DNA of 64,000 nucleotides from Fontisubflavum oceani (GCF_030407165.1 NZ_CP129111.1:1054001-1118000), one strand, 5' to 3'; positions 34,133-43,543 are shown, counted from the stretch's first letter. A program made the numbers and translations. The notes: generated by a model from the letters alone, not told the origin.

Positions 34133-35335
34133 ATGGACCCCGCATTGTTGAATTCCGAGCAAGAGTTGCTCCGCATAGCCGCCGCCGCCGGCCTGCTGGT
34201 TATGTCTGCCTTTTGCACAAATCTGCTTTTGCTGCCTGATCGGCATAGGCATCTCCGGTTGCCCCTGGCCCTCTTCTTTCTGGCCAATGTGGTCGAACTT
34301 CTGGCCTTGCCAACCTCGTATCTTCTCTCTCGAGATAACTCGGAGTTCCTGATCCTGCTGGTTGAGCTCGCGGAGGTCCCTCTGACGATGGTTCAGCCAT
34401 TCCTCTTATGGCTTTACGTGCATCGCTTGACCAACGACCCGACCCGAGAGAGCGCAAAACCGCGCTGGATTTGGCATGGGGGTCCGATTGTGTTTGCCGT
34501 GGCTCTCTATGTCTACATCTTGCTTCTGCCGCCATCTTTGCAGGCGAGTCTGCAACCCGGCGTTGGCGATTTGGTGATTTGGCAGACCCTCGCCTTGGTC
34601 GGGCTCTACGGCGCGACAGCGTTGTTCTACGCTTTGGTGCCGATCTATGCCGTGCTGATCCTGCGGCGCCTCAGTCGATACAGAAGCCGCCTCAAAGACC
34701 TCTTCGCCAGCACGGAAAGCCGTGAATTGGCCTGGGCCTGGTGGCTGGCTGCGGCTGTCGTTGTGTTCTGGGCCTTCAACTCTATTGCAATTCTGGCGTC
34801 GGTGTTCGATCTGAGCTTCCCGGGGGCTGACGTTTTTGAGTCACTTCTGGCTGCGATCCTGCTCCGCTATGTTTTGATGTGGATCATCGCCCTTTGGGGT
34901 GCGCGGCAGAAGCCGGGCATTGTCGTACCTCCTGAACCGGTTCTGGCAGATGATGCTCAGACACCACCCATGCGGAAATATGGCAAGTCCGGGCTCGACG
35001 ACACCCGGCTCGACCGGCTCGCCGGAAAAATCGAAGCGTTGATGGCGGACCAGCATCTCTATCTCGAACCCGATCTCTCCCTTTGGGATTTGGCGAGCCG
35101 GATCGGCGTGACCACGCATTACGCCTCGCAAGCGCTGAACGAGAAAATCGGGGAACGGTTTTTCGACTATGTGAATCGCTGGCGTATTCGCGATGCGACA
35201 GACAGGCTGCGCAACACCGACTCGACCATTCTGACCATTGCCTACGACGTCGGGTTCAACTCGCGCTCGTCTTTCTACGCCGCGTTCAAACGCGAACTTG
35301 GGATGACCCCGTCCCAATACCGGGCCAGCGGGTAG
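34133..35335 (+). CDS. Membrane-embedded AraC-family transcriptional regulator
   Basis: A 400-residue regulator with an unusual layout. About seven hydrophobic segments fill residues 10-255 (AAAAGLLVMSAFCTNLLLL, FFLANVVELLALP, IVFAVALYVYILLL, WWLAAAVVVFWAFNSIAIL and others). A cytoplasmic AraC DNA-binding domain occupies residues 300-400, with SLWDLASRIGVTTHYASQALNE and TILTIAYDVGFNSRSSFYAAFKRELGMTPSQYR. Such proteins probably sense a membrane or periplasmic signal and bind DNA without a separate kinase. It lies 76 bases after the secreted RTX hydrolase gene, a plausible target or partner. Confidence 0.87.
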   Translation: MDPALLNSEQELLRIAAAAGLLVMSAFCTNLLLLPDRHRHLRLPLALFFLANVVELLALPTSYLLSRDNSEFLILLVELAEVPLTMVQPFLLWLYVHRLTNDPTRESAKPRWIWHGGPIVFAVALYVYILLLPPSLQASLQPGVGDLVIWQTLALVGLYGATALFYALVPIYAVLILRRLSRYRSRLKDLFASTESRELAWAWWLAAAVVVFWAFNSIAILASVFDLSFPGADVFESLLAAILLRYVLMWIIALWGARQKPGIVVPPEPVLADDAQTPPMRKYGKSGLDDTRLDRLAGKIEALMADQHLYLEPDLSLWDLASRIGVTTHYASQALNEKIGERFFDYVNRWRIRDATDRLRNTDSTILTIAYDVGFNSRSSFYAAFKRELGMTPSQYRASG

Positions 35336-35427
35336 AGCGCTAACGGACCAAGGTTTATTGCAAGGCCGATTTTGGCATGTTGGCTCGTTATCGCGGCTTT
35401 ACGTGGTCTTAGCGCGCGAGGTGGCTT

Positions 35428-36174
35428 CTATGCCGGCTTTGTGCTGGCCGTCACATAGTTCACGCTCAGGTCGCGGTCGGAGAGGCTCCAGGCCCATGCA
35501 ATGGGGTTGAAGACAAAGCCTTTGCGGTCCACCGGCGTAAGGCCGGCGTTCGCGATGAGACCAAAAAGCTCATCAGGCGTGATGAATTTCTGCCACTCAT
35601 GGGTGCCTTTCGGAAGCCAGCGCATCACATATTCTGCGCCGACAATTGCCATTGCGAAGCTTTTGGGGTTCCGGTTGATGGTTGAGCAGATCATCAGCCC
35701 GCCGGGTTTCAGGAGCTGCTGGCAGGCGGTCAGATAACCCTGCGGGTCGGCGACATGTTCGACCACTTCCATGTTGAGAACCACGTCGAACTGCTCGCCA
35801 GCCTCGGCCAGTGCTTCTGCAGTCGTATGGCGGTAGTCGATGTCCAGGCCGGATTGTTCTGCGTGGACCTGCGCTACGGGAATGTTGCGCTCGGCGGCAT
35901 CTGCGCCAACCACCTCGGCCCCGAGTCGCGCCATGGGTTCCGACAACAGCCCGCCGCCGCAGCCGATATCGAGAATCCGCAAACCGGCGAATGGCATGTT
36001 GGTCTTTAGGCCACGCCCAAATTCGGCGGCGATCTGCGTGGTGATATAGTCCAGCCGCGTCGGGTTCAGCATATGCAGCGGTTTGAACTTGCCATGGGGG
36101 TCCCACCACTCCGCCGCCATTGCCTCAAATTTAGCAATCTCGCCAGCATCGACAGTTTGCGTCGCGGTGCTCAT
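35428..36174 (-). CDS. ubiG: Ubiquinone biosynthesis O-methyltransferase UbiG
   Basis: Performs both O-methylations in ubiquinone synthesis at the inner membrane. The 248 residues show FEAMAAEWWDPHGKFKPLHMLNPTRLDYI (typical UbiG start), motif I LRILDIGCGGGLLSEPMA, MEVVEHVADP, and the C-terminal STINRNPKSFAMAIVGAEYVMRWLPKGTHEW. The length is normal. The gene is monocistronic and divergent from pip across 72 bases. Confidence 0.96.
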   Translation of the reverse strand: MSTATQTVDAGEIAKFEAMAAEWWDPHGKFKPLHMLNPTRLDYITTQIAAEFGRGLKTNMPFAGLRILDIGCGGGLLSEPMARLGAEVVGADAAERNIPVAQVHAEQSGLDIDYRHTTAEALAEAGEQFDVVLNMEVVEHVADPQGYLTACQQLLKPGGLMICSTINRNPKSFAMAIVGAEYVMRWLPKGTHEWQKFITPDELFGLIANAGLTPVDRKGFVFNPIAWAWSLSDRDLSVNYVTASTKPA

Positions 36175-36246
36175 GGACTTCCCTTTCCGATCTTGGCACT
36201 GTGTCGGCCATGTCAGACCTTTTACAGAGGTCTATATAGGACGGCG

Positions 36247-37236
36247 ATGGACAAATTCTCTGGCCAAAAGCGCGCAGCCGCGCATCTGTTTCCGCCGATC
36301 GATCCTTATGATCAGCGGATGCTCGACGTGGGCGACGGGCATCAGATCTATGTCGAACAATGCGGCAACCCCAAAGGGGCGCCGGTTGTGGTGCTGCATG
36401 GCGGGCCGGGTGGCGGATGTAGCCCGGCGATGCGGCGCTATTTCGACCCCGAAGACTGGCGCATCATCCTGTTTGATCAACGGGGCTGTGGCCGGTCGCG
36501 GCCCCATGCGGCAATCAATGCCAACACGACCTGGGATCTCGTCGACGATATCGAGCGCATTCAAGAAACTCTTGGCATCGAGCGTTGGGCGGTGTTTGGC
36601 GGGTCTTGGGGAGCGACACTTGCGTTGATTTACGCCGAAACCCATCCGCAATCAGTGGCCTATCTGGCGCTGCGCGGGGTGTTTCTGTCCACCGAGCGGG
36701 AGCTGAAATGGTTCTATGGTGGTGGCGCCGGGCAGTTTTGGCCCGAGCAGTGGGCGAAGTTTCGGAACATGATTCCGGAGGAAGAGCGTGGCGACCTAAT
36801 CGCGGCCTATAACCGGCGGCTCTTTTCCGGCGATTTGATGGTCGAGACACGGTTTGCCCGGGCCTGGGCCAGTTGGGAAAACGCGCTGGCCTCGATGGAT
36901 AGCGATGGCGGCGGTGGCGAAAGCCCGGCGGATTATGCGCGGGCCTTTGCGCGGCTGGAGAATCACTACTTCATAAACCGGTGTTTCTTGCAAGAAGACG
37001 GGCAGATTCTCCGTGATCTTTATCGCATCGCTCATATCCCAGGCACCATTGTGCAGGGGCGCTATGATATGATCTGCCCACCACTCTCGGCGCAGATGCT
37101 GGCCAATGGGTGGCATAATGGCCGATTGCAGATGATCAAAGCCGCCGGTCATGCCCTGTCAGAACCGGGGATCAGCCATGAGTTGGTCCGGGTGATGAAA
37201 GCCGTTGGACAGCGGCGCCGGAAATTCGGGCTTTAG
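36247..37236 (+). CDS. pip: Proline iminopeptidase (alpha/beta hydrolase)
   Basis: Cleaves N-terminal proline from peptides. The 329 residues begin FPPIDPYDQRMLDVGDGHQIYVEQCGNP, followed by the oxyanion region LHGGPGGGCSP and DQRGCGRS. The nucleophile elbow is FGGSWGATLALIYA, and the cap contains MVETRFARAWASWE, all hallmarks of peptidase family S33. The catalytic Asp is in GRYDMICP and His in AGHALSEP. The ATG at 36247 with AGGA five bases before is chosen; an open frame extends farther upstream into the ubiG region and is probably not translated. Confidence 0.95.
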   Translation: MDKFSGQKRAAAHLFPPIDPYDQRMLDVGDGHQIYVEQCGNPKGAPVVVLHGGPGGGCSPAMRRYFDPEDWRIILFDQRGCGRSRPHAAINANTTWDLVDDIERIQETLGIERWAVFGGSWGATLALIYAETHPQSVAYLALRGVFLSTERELKWFYGGGAGQFWPEQWAKFRNMIPEEERGDLIAAYNRRLFSGDLMVETRFARAWASWENALASMDSDGGGGESPADYARAFARLENHYFINRCFLQEDGQILRDLYRIAHIPGTIVQGRYDMICPPLSAQMLANGWHNGRLQMIKAAGHALSEPGISHELVRVMKAVGQRRRKFGL

Positions 37237-37377
37237 CCGCGTTTCTGCGCCGGTCTGCGGGTCTCGCCGTCTAGGCCTCAAATCACTTTCATCAGTTTAT
37301 GTTCCTGCGGTTGACGTCACGATCTTATGCAACAGTGGTGCGCTTAACGGGGTGGACCGGCCAAAGACCACCGAAGC

Positions 37378-37857
37378 TCAAACCAGCCTGAACTCCGTCA
37401 AAACCGCCTCATAGATCGGCCGTTTGAACGGGACGATTACATTGAGCAAATCCTGGCCGGTCATCCAGCGCCACTGCGAGAATTCGACATCTTTATAGGT
37501 AAGGTTGATCACCTCGTCGCCTGCGTCGAGCCGCATCAGATACCACATCTGTTTCTGGCCGCGGAACTTGCCGCCCCATCGTTTGGGGACAACCTCAAGC
37601 GGCAGGTCATAAGGCAGCCAATCGGCGGTCTGTCCCAGAAGTGTTACATGATCCGCTGCGACACCGGTTTCCTCACGAAGCTCGCGAAACGCGGCGGCTT
37701 TCGGCGTTTCGCCTTTATCGACGCCGCCTTGTGGCATCTGCCAGGCGGGCGTCTCCATATCGGCGCGTTGACCGGCAAAAACCAATCCGTCGGCGTTGAT
37801 CAACACAACGCCGACGCAAGGCCGATAGGGCAGCGCCGCGATCTCGCCCGGCGTCAT
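37378..37857 (-). CDS. rppH: RNA pyrophosphohydrolase RppH
   Basis: Removes pyrophosphate from the 5' end of triphosphorylated mRNA, which starts RNase E-dependent decay. The 159 residues have YRPCVGVVLINADGLVFAGQR, WQMPQGGVDKGE leading into a complete Nudix box (KAAAFRELREETGV), and the KRWGGKFRGQKQMWYL stretch typical of RppH. It ends the rsfS-rlmH-gpmI-envC-ctpA-rppH cluster and starts eight bases after the ctpA stop. Downstream, the 141 bases to pip contain nothing I recognise. Confidence 0.95.
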   Translation of the reverse strand: MTPGEIAALPYRPCVGVVLINADGLVFAGQRADMETPAWQMPQGGVDKGETPKAAAFRELREETGVAADHVTLLGQTADWLPYDLPLEVVPKRWGGKFRGQKQMWYLMRLDAGDEVINLTYKDVEFSQWRWMTGQDLLNVIVPFKRPIYEAVLTEFRLV

Positions 37858-37864
37858 CGGCGGC

Positions 37865-39189
37865 TTACTGGCTGCCAGGGGCGAGCGCGTTCAGGCCGGT
37901 CAGGATGTCGATGGCATAGGCCAGTTGATAATCCTGATTGCGCAGCTCGGCGGTGGCTTCGGCCACGGCCTGCTCCTCTTCCAACTGACGGATTTCATCC
38001 TCGGTCAGGGTTGAGTTTTGCAGCGAGCCGCGCAGGCTGGCTTCTGTCCGCAGCGGTTGATCTTCGTCGGACACCTCCACCGGCTCCCGCTGTTCCACCA
38101 AGATGTCGGGGGCGACGCCAAGCGCTTGGATCGAGCGGCCGGACGGCGTGTAGTAGAGCGATGTCGTCAGACGCATCGCGCCCTCGCCTTGGAGCGGCAT
38201 GACGGTCTGAACCGAGCCTTTGCCGAAGCTGTTGGTGCCAACGACGACCGCGCGGCGGTGATCTTGCAGGGCGCCAGCGACAATCTCGGAGGCCGAGGCC
38301 GAGCCGCCATTGATCAGCACCACCACGGGACGGCCTTCGATCAAATCGCCAGGTGTGGCGTTGAAACGCTCGCCATCGCCCGGCTCCCGCCCGCGGGTCG
38401 AGACGATTTCGCCCTGTTCCAAGAAGGCGTCAGAGACGCGAATCGCCTGGGTCAGGAGGCCACCGGGGTTATTGCGCAGGTCCAGCACGACACCGTCGAG
38501 ATTTTCCAAGCCCCCGACTTCGGTCACCAGTTCTTCCAGCCCCTCTTGCAGGTTCGGATAGGTCTGATCGTTGAACGTTGAGACGCGCAGGATCGCCGTG
38601 TTGCCTTCAAGCCGGGTGCGCACGGCGGTCAGGCGGATGCGGTCGCGGACAATGGTGATGTCAAAAGGCTCGTCCACCTCTTCGCGCACGACCGTAATCA
38701 CTATCTCCGAGCCAACTGGCCCGCGCATCAGATCCACGGATTGCTCTAGGGTCAGGCCCAGAAGCGCCTCACCATCCACATGGGTGATGAAATCGCCGGC
38801 CTCGACGCCAGCCTCCATCGCGGGTGTGTCATCCATCGGTGTGATGACGCGGACGAAACCTTCTTCCTGGGTCACTTCGATACCCAAGCCGCCAAATTCG
38901 CCTCGGGTCTGTACCTGCATCGTGTCGTAGTCGCGGGGGGCAGATAGCTGGAATGCGGATCGAGCGAGGTTAGCATCCCGTTGATCGCCGCTTCGATCAG
39001 CGCGGCCTCATCTACCTCTTCCACGTAATTGCCGCGGATTCGCTCGAAGATATCGCCGAACAGGTCAAGCTGCTCATAGACCGACGCGTTATTGGCGTTT
39101 TCCTGGGCGATCAGCGGGCCGGCGATTTGCGTCGTCAGCAGGATACCCGCTGCCGTTCCACCAAGGGCCGCCATGACAAATCTTTTCAT
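37865..39189 (-). CDS. ctpA: Carboxy-terminal processing protease, S41 family (one-base frameshift)
   Basis: A periplasmic tail-specific protease. The N-terminal frame has a signal anchor (MAALGGTAAGILLTTQIAG) and the YVEEVDEAALIEAAINGMLTSLDPHSSYLPP region. The next frame has the PDZ domain (GGLGIEVTQEEGFVRVITP) and the catalytic Ser/Lys pair in INGGSASASEIVAGAL and GTNSFGKGSVQT. The two frames join if one C is added to the six-C run (G 38935-38940 on the plus strand): SSYLPPRDYDTMQVQTRG, giving 441 residues. It lies 20 bases after envC; CtpA and EnvC-type factors jointly govern wall hydrolysis. Confidence 0.93.
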
Positions 39190-39209
39190 AGAAACCTATT
39201 CCTCATCTC

Positions 39210-40349
39210 TTATTCAGTGATGAACCACTCGGTCGGGTCCACGGGCACGTTTGCTTCTCTTAGCTCTATATAAAGCGTTTCTGACAGGTCTCCGCCACCA
39301 CCTTGCGCATTTGTGACAATCACGTTGTCGCTGGTTTCGGGCGCGCCACCCATCAATCCGATCGGGGCTGTGGGCGGCAAGACTTCACCGGCACGGACAA
39401 AAACATCGGCCAAACCCGCCAAAACCAACAAATAATCGCCGTCGGGTTCAAGGATCACGACCGTGCCGTAGTCGAGCAGCGGCCCGGCATAGCGCACGGT
39501 TGCGGGCCAGGGTGTGGTGACCATCGCTTGAGCTTGAGTGGCCAAAACGAGGCCCGGGCGGGTGATTCCGGCGGCATCTTCGTCGTTGAAGCCTCGCAAG
39601 ACCCGACCCAGAACCGGCAGCGGAAGAGTGCCTTGCGCGTCGGTGAAGTCGGGCAGGTCAAAGCCGCTGAGGTCGGTCTCAGCAGGTTGAGCGCGCAGGC
39701 TTTCGGCAAAACTGTCGAGCGAATCGACGCTTTCCATCAATTGCAGCATGGCGTCGGTGTTAAGCTCGAACCGGTCGGGCAGAACACGACGGTCGGCGAT
39801 GGCTTGCGACAGCTGCGACCGAGCGTCTTGTGCGCCGATTAACCCGGCGCTCAACTGCTCAAGCGCGCTGTTTTGCAGCGTCCGCAGGAGCGCGATTTCC
39901 TCAAGTTGCGCTTGTAGCCGGGCGGCTTCGCTGGCGATGGCGGGGCTGACATCAGACAAAATCATGCCAGACCGGGCGGTGCCGACGGGGCCGGAGGGGT
40001 GCAGCATCAACAGCGGAGCCGGCGCGCGTTCCATGGTTTGCAGTACCCCCAAGAGTCGGGCCAGACGGTCCCGTTCGGCCTCGAACACCACGAGAATGGT
40101 TTGCTCTCGTTGCGCGGCGCGGCGGATGCCTTCGCGGAGCGCCAGGAGTCCTTCTTCATAGGCCCGCACGGTTTCGGTGAGCGCTTCTACCCGGTCGCGG
40201 GCGCCATCGGCCTCGACAAGGGAGGTGGCGGCGGCATCCAGCATCTGCGCGGCGCGTTGCGCGGTCAGCGCCGGGTCGGATTGCGATAGGGTCAGGCTCG
40301 GCCAGGCGAGGCCGAGGATCAGGGCAAACCGGGCGGCCCAAGCACTCAT
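39210..40349 (-). CDS. envC: EnvC-like murein hydrolase activator (LytM domain, degenerate)
   Basis: A periplasmic divisome-associated activator of amidases. The 379 residues begin with a signal peptide (FALILGLAWPSLTLS), followed by a long coiled coil (about residues 30-220) and a C-terminal LytM/M23-like domain (LVLATQAQAMVTTPWPATVRYAGPLLDYGTVVILEPDGDYLLVLAGL). The zinc ligands of active M23 peptidases (HxxxD and HxH) are absent, as expected for an activator rather than an enzyme. The ATG overlaps the gpmI stop (ATGA). The gpmI-envC-ctpA order is common in alphaproteobacteria. Confidence 0.9.
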   Translation of the reverse strand: MSAWAARFALILGLAWPSLTLSQSDPALTAQRAAQMLDAAATSLVEADGARDRVEALTETVRAYEEGLLALREGIRRAAQREQTILVVFEAERDRLARLLGVLQTMERAPAPLLMLHPSGPVGTARSGMILSDVSPAIASEAARLQAQLEEIALLRTLQNSALEQLSAGLIGAQDARSQLSQAIADRRVLPDRFELNTDAMLQLMESVDSLDSFAESLRAQPAETDLSGFDLPDFTDAQGTLPLPVLGRVLRGFNDEDAAGITRPGLVLATQAQAMVTTPWPATVRYAGPLLDYGTVVILEPDGDYLLVLAGLADVFVRAGEVLPPTAPIGLMGGAPETSDNVIVTNAQGGGGDLSETLYIELREANVPVDPTEWFITE

Positions 40350-41869
40350 GCGATCAGGCTTTCCCCGGTCATCTCGGGCGGCTGCTCCAGCCCCATCAGT
40401 TCCAGTAAGGTCGGCGCGAGATCGGCCAAACCCCCTCGCGCAGCGTGGCGCCCTCCGGCCCTCCGACGAGGATCACTGGCACCGGGCTCAGGGTGTGTGC
40501 GGTGTGCGTGCGGCCCGCCCGTTTGCGGGTCGATCATCACTTCGCAATTGCCGTGATCGGCGGTGACGATCATCGCGCCGCCGGCCTTTTCCAATGCCTC
40601 CAGGGCGCGACCAAGCCCTGTATCAACAGCCTCGCAAGCCTTTATCGCGGCCTGCAAATCCCCGGTATGTCCAACCATATCGGGGTTGGCATAGTTGACG
40701 ACGATCAGGTCATAATCCGCCTCAATCGCCTCGACGAATTTGTTACTGACCTCAGGTGCAGACATTTCGGGCTGCAAGTCATAGGTCGCGACTTTGGGCG
40801 ATTTCGGCATGTAACGATCTTCGCCTTCTTCCGGGGCTTCTTTGCCGCCGTTCAGAAAGAAAGTCACATGCGGGTATTTCTCGGTTTCTGCCAGGCGGAA
40901 CTGCCGCAGCCCGTGTTTTGCGACCCATTCGCCGAGCGTGTTGGTCAGCTTCTGTTTCGGATAGGCGGTGGTCATATAGGCGGTGTGCTCGGTCGAATAA
41001 TCGACCATGCCAAGGAAGGCCGCGAGCTTGGGTCGTGGTCCGGTGGCAAACTCCGCGAAGCCTGGTTCGCCGATGGTCCGGAGGATCTCTCGCGCCCGGT
41101 CAGCGCGGAAATTGAGACAGAAGACGCCATCGCCATCCTTGACGCCTCGATAGCCGCCCAGGACGGTGGGCAGAATGAACTCGTCGGTTTCGCCCCGTGC
41201 ATAGGCGTCTGCAACCGCATCGACCGGGGTGTCCGCCGTCATCGCGCCCTGGCCTTTGATTATGGCGTCATAGGCCTGCTCGACTCGCTCCCATCGGTTG
41301 TCGCGGTCCATCGCGTAGTAGCGCCCGATGATCGTGCCGACGGGCGCCGTCACGGGCAGCATGTTGACCAGGGTTTCGATGAATGTGTCAGCGGAACTCG
41401 GCGGCACGTCGCGCCCATCGGTAATCGCATGGATCATCAGCGGCACACCCGCCTCCGTGACGGCCTTGGCCGCCGCGAGGATATGGGTCAGATGCCCGTG
41501 CACCCCACCATCGGAGACCACGCCCATCAAATGCGCGGTGCCGCCGGAGGTCTTCAGATCGTTGATGAAGGCCAGAAGCGCGGGGTTCTCAAAGAAACTG
41601 CCGTCTTCGATGGCCAGATCGATCATGCCGAGATCCATCGCCACAATCCGACCCGCGCCGATATTCGTATGCCCAACCTCGGAATTGCCCATCTGCCCGG
41701 TGGGCAGGCCGACATCGGGACCATGAGTGACCAAGGTTGCATTGGGACAGGTCGCCATCAGCCGGTCGAAATGCGGCGTTGCGGCCAGATGCGGGGCATT
41801 GGCTTCTGATGAGGGGTTCAGGCCCCAGCCATCGAGAATACAAAGGACAACGGGTTTTGGACTGCTCAT
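40346..41869 (-). CDS. gpmI: 2,3-bisphosphoglycerate-independent phosphoglycerate mutase (two compensating indels)
   Basis: A glycolytic phosphoglycerate mutase of the alkaline-phosphatase superfamily with two Mn2+. The 507-codon frame is open and shows VVLCILDGWGLNP, the phosphoserine region MGNSEVGHTNIGAGRI, MIHAITDGRDVPPSS and VTADHGNCEVMID. Between GGPH and LADLAPTLLELMG about 25 residues are nonsense (starting HAHRTHPEPGAS). Deleting a duplicated GCAC at 40504-40511 and adding one G to the five-C run at 40431-40435 restores GGPHTAHTLSPVPVILVGG and GATLREGGLADL. The two indels cancel, so no stop appears. The ATG at 41869 is supported by the conserved start. Confidence 0.95.
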   Translation of the reverse strand: MSSPKPVVLCILDGWGLNPSSEANAPHLAATPHFDRLMATCPNATLVTHGPDVGLPTGQMGNSEVGHTNIGAGRIVAMDLGMIDLAIEDGSFFENPALLAFINDLKTSGGTAHLMGVVSDGGVHGHLTHILAAAKAVTEAGVPLMIHAITDGRDVPPSSADTFIETLVNMLPVTAPVGTIIGRYYAMDRDNRWERVEQAYDAIIKGQGAMTADTPVDAVADAYARGETDEFILPTVLGGYRGVKDGDGVFCLNFRADRAREILRTIGEPGFAEFATGPRPKLAAFLGMVDYSTEHTAYMTTAYPKQKLTNTLGEWVAKHGLRQFRLAETEKYPHVTFFLNGGKEAPEEGEDRYMPKSPKVATYDLQPEMSAPEVSNKFVEAIEADYDLIVVNYANPDMVGHTGDLQAAIKACEAVDTGLGRALEALEKAGGAMIVTADHGNCEVMIDPQTGGPHAHRTHPEPGASDPRRRAGGRHAARGGLADLAPTLLELMGLEQPPEMTGESLIA

Positions 41870-41908
41870 ATCCGTGGTTCTACGCAAGGCCCCAGGCCGG
41901 GGCAAGGA

Positions 41909-42379
41909 TCAGACCCGATGATACGGGCTTCCGGCGAGAATTGAGGCGGCGCGGTAGAGTTGTTCGGCGAGCATGACGCGGGCGAGCATATGCGGCCAGA
42001 CCATAGGGCCGAAGGAGATGGCCTTGTCGGCTTGGTCGCGGAAGCTCGGCGTGAGGCCATCCGCGCCGCCGATCACAAAGGCCAAATCGCCGCGACCTTG
42101 ATCCCGCAGCCCAGACAATTGTGTTGCAAAATCGGGGGAGCTGAGCATCCGTCCGCGTTCATCAAGCGCCCAGATCGCGGCGCCCTCTGGGATGGCTTTC
42201 TGCAGCAACGCAGCCTCCGCCACCTGGCCACCGCCCTTTTTATCCTCGACCTCAACCACGCGAGCGGGGCCAAGGCCGAGCGCGCGCCCGGTCCGATCAA
42301 ACCGCGTCAGATAATCGTCAATCAAATCGCGTTCCGGACCGGCCCGAAGCCGGCCCACGACGCAAAGATGTACCCGCAT
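41909..42379 (-). CDS. rlmH: 23S rRNA (pseudouridine-1915-N3)-methyltransferase RlmH
   Basis: A SPOUT-class methyltransferase that modifies pseudouridine 1915 in helix 69 of 23S rRNA. The 156 residues start MRVHLCVVGRLRAGPERDLIDDYLTRF in form. They contain the trefoil-knot motifs WALDERGRMLSSPDFA, AFVIGGADGLTP, and the C-terminal LARVMLAEQLYRAASILAGSPYHR, which is nearly invariant. The gene starts 10 bases after rsfS. Confidence 0.96.
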   Translation of the reverse strand: MRVHLCVVGRLRAGPERDLIDDYLTRFDRTGRALGLGPARVVEVEDKKGGGQVAEAALLQKAIPEGAAIWALDERGRMLSSPDFATQLSGLRDQGRGDLAFVIGGADGLTPSFRDQADKAISFGPMVWPHMLARVMLAEQLYRAASILAGSPYHRV

Positions 42380-42388
42380 GTGCCGCGC

Positions 42389-42817
42389 TTATTGCGGTGC
42401 GGTTGTGCCGTCGGCGGGCATCCACATCTTTTCAAGCTGATAGAACTCCCGCACTTCGGGGCGGAAGACATGGACGATGATATCGCCCGCATCGATCAGC
42501 ACCCAATCGCCGGCATCCTTGCCCTCCATCTTGCACCGCCGCCCGGTGACGGTTTTCAACCGATCCACCAGTTTTTCGGAGATGGCCGAGACTTGCCGTG
42601 TCGAGCGCCCCGTGGCGATCACCATGTAATCGGCCATGGACGACTTGCCGCGCAGGTCGATCTGCACAACGTCTTCGGCTTTGTCATCGTCGAGAGAGGC
42701 AAGAATACGCTGAAGAAGCTCTTCGCTTGTCAGGTCTTGCAGAGGCGCCTTGGGCGCCGCAGGTGCGGCTCTATTAGATGCCGCAAGGGTTGGTCCAGTC
42801 AGGACTCTGTCCTCCAT
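42389..42817 (-). CDS. rsfS: Ribosomal silencing factor RsfS
   Basis: Binds ribosomal protein L14 and blocks subunit joining in starvation. The 142 residues have a non-conserved, Ala-rich N-terminal stretch and the DUF143 core from about residue 40. The core shows LASLDDDKAEDVVQIDLRGKSSMADYMVIATGRSTRQVSAISEKLV, GDWVLIDAGDIIVHVF and REFYQLEKMW. The ATG at 42817 is preferred to a TTG at 42832. First gene of the cluster running to rppH. The 170 bases upstream hold no evident gene. Confidence 0.94.
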   Translation of the reverse strand: MEDRVLTGPTLAASNRAAPAAPKAPLQDLTSEELLQRILASLDDDKAEDVVQIDLRGKSSMADYMVIATGRSTRQVSAISEKLVDRLKTVTGRRCKMEGKDAGDWVLIDAGDIIVHVFRPEVREFYQLEKMWMPADGTTAPQ

Positions 42818-42987
42818 ATTGCGCGCCGTCAAAGGCCCCGACGCCGAGCCTGAGTCAAAGATAACATCGGCCTAGGGCGATCTCAACGGGGTCGCAATAT
42901 TTGGGCGGGCCACGGTGGCGCAAAGGGCACGAGCGCCGTCTGGTGGACGTGCCGCAACCCGCTCAAGGAGAGAGAGTGGGGGCTCTC

Positions 42988-43512
42988 TCAGCCGGCCTGG
43001 GGGCAGACCGGCATCTCATCCAGATCGTGATCCAAGATCCCTCGAAGGCGCATATCGTCGATCACCGGCAGGAAGGGGCCGTCTGCTTCGGCCCGTAACT
43101 GGACGGACACCCGAGCCTGGCGGTCTGGTCCGTCACCGATCTGGCAGGGATCGATCACAAAATTGAATGTCCCATCGACGTCGATCTCTTGCGCCATCCA
43201 GCCCAAGATCATCCCCTGTTGCTCGGAGAGGCGGGCCTGATCTCCACGTGACAGGACATAGAGGTCGCCGTTTTCCGAGGGGATCAGAACATATTGCTCG
43301 CGCGAGATGGCCTCAGTTGCGGTGTTGACTGCCGCGAGCGTCATAACGGCCCCATCTTCGGGCAAGGCAACGCCATCGGGCAGCGTGACGAGGGCCGCAA
43401 TACCGCGCGGGTCGGCTGTGAGCGGGTCCGTCGTGTCGGGGCGCGCCAAAGTGGTGCTTAATAAGATGGACAAGACAGCAATTGCGGCAATGGAGAGATG
43501 TTTTGGGTGCAT
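42988..43512 (-). CDS. Exported protein of unknown function
   Basis: A 174-residue protein that I do not recognise. It has a signal peptide or N-terminal anchor (LSIAAIAVLSILLSTTLA) and then a domain with VTLPDGVALPEDGAVMTLAAVNT. Two cysteines (DPCQIGDG and MPVCPQAG) could form a disulfide. It is probably periplasmic. It is transcribed away from the DUF2975/XRE pair across 69 bases that contain a palindrome (43544-43554), so it could share that control region. Confidence 0.65.
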   Translation of the reverse strand: MHPKHLSIAAIAVLSILLSTTLARPDTTDPLTADPRGIAALVTLPDGVALPEDGAVMTLAAVNTATEAISREQYVLIPSENGDLYVLSRGDQARLSEQQGMILGWMAQEIDVDGTFNFVIDPCQIGDGPDRQARVSVQLRAEADGPFLPVIDDMRLRGILDHDLDEMPVCPQAG

Positions 43513-43543
43513 TGAATATTTTCCTTACAAGAATCATTGTTTG

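Noticed and set aside
40445..41809. 454-codon open frame antisense to gpmI
   Set aside because: A shadow of gpmI. It is arginine- and histidine-rich without any motif.
42970..42989. Inverted repeat GAGAGAG/CTCTCTC at the end of the 42988-43512 gene
   Set aside because: The stem overlaps the stop codon, the loop is G-rich and no T-run follows on the minus strand, so a terminator is not supported.
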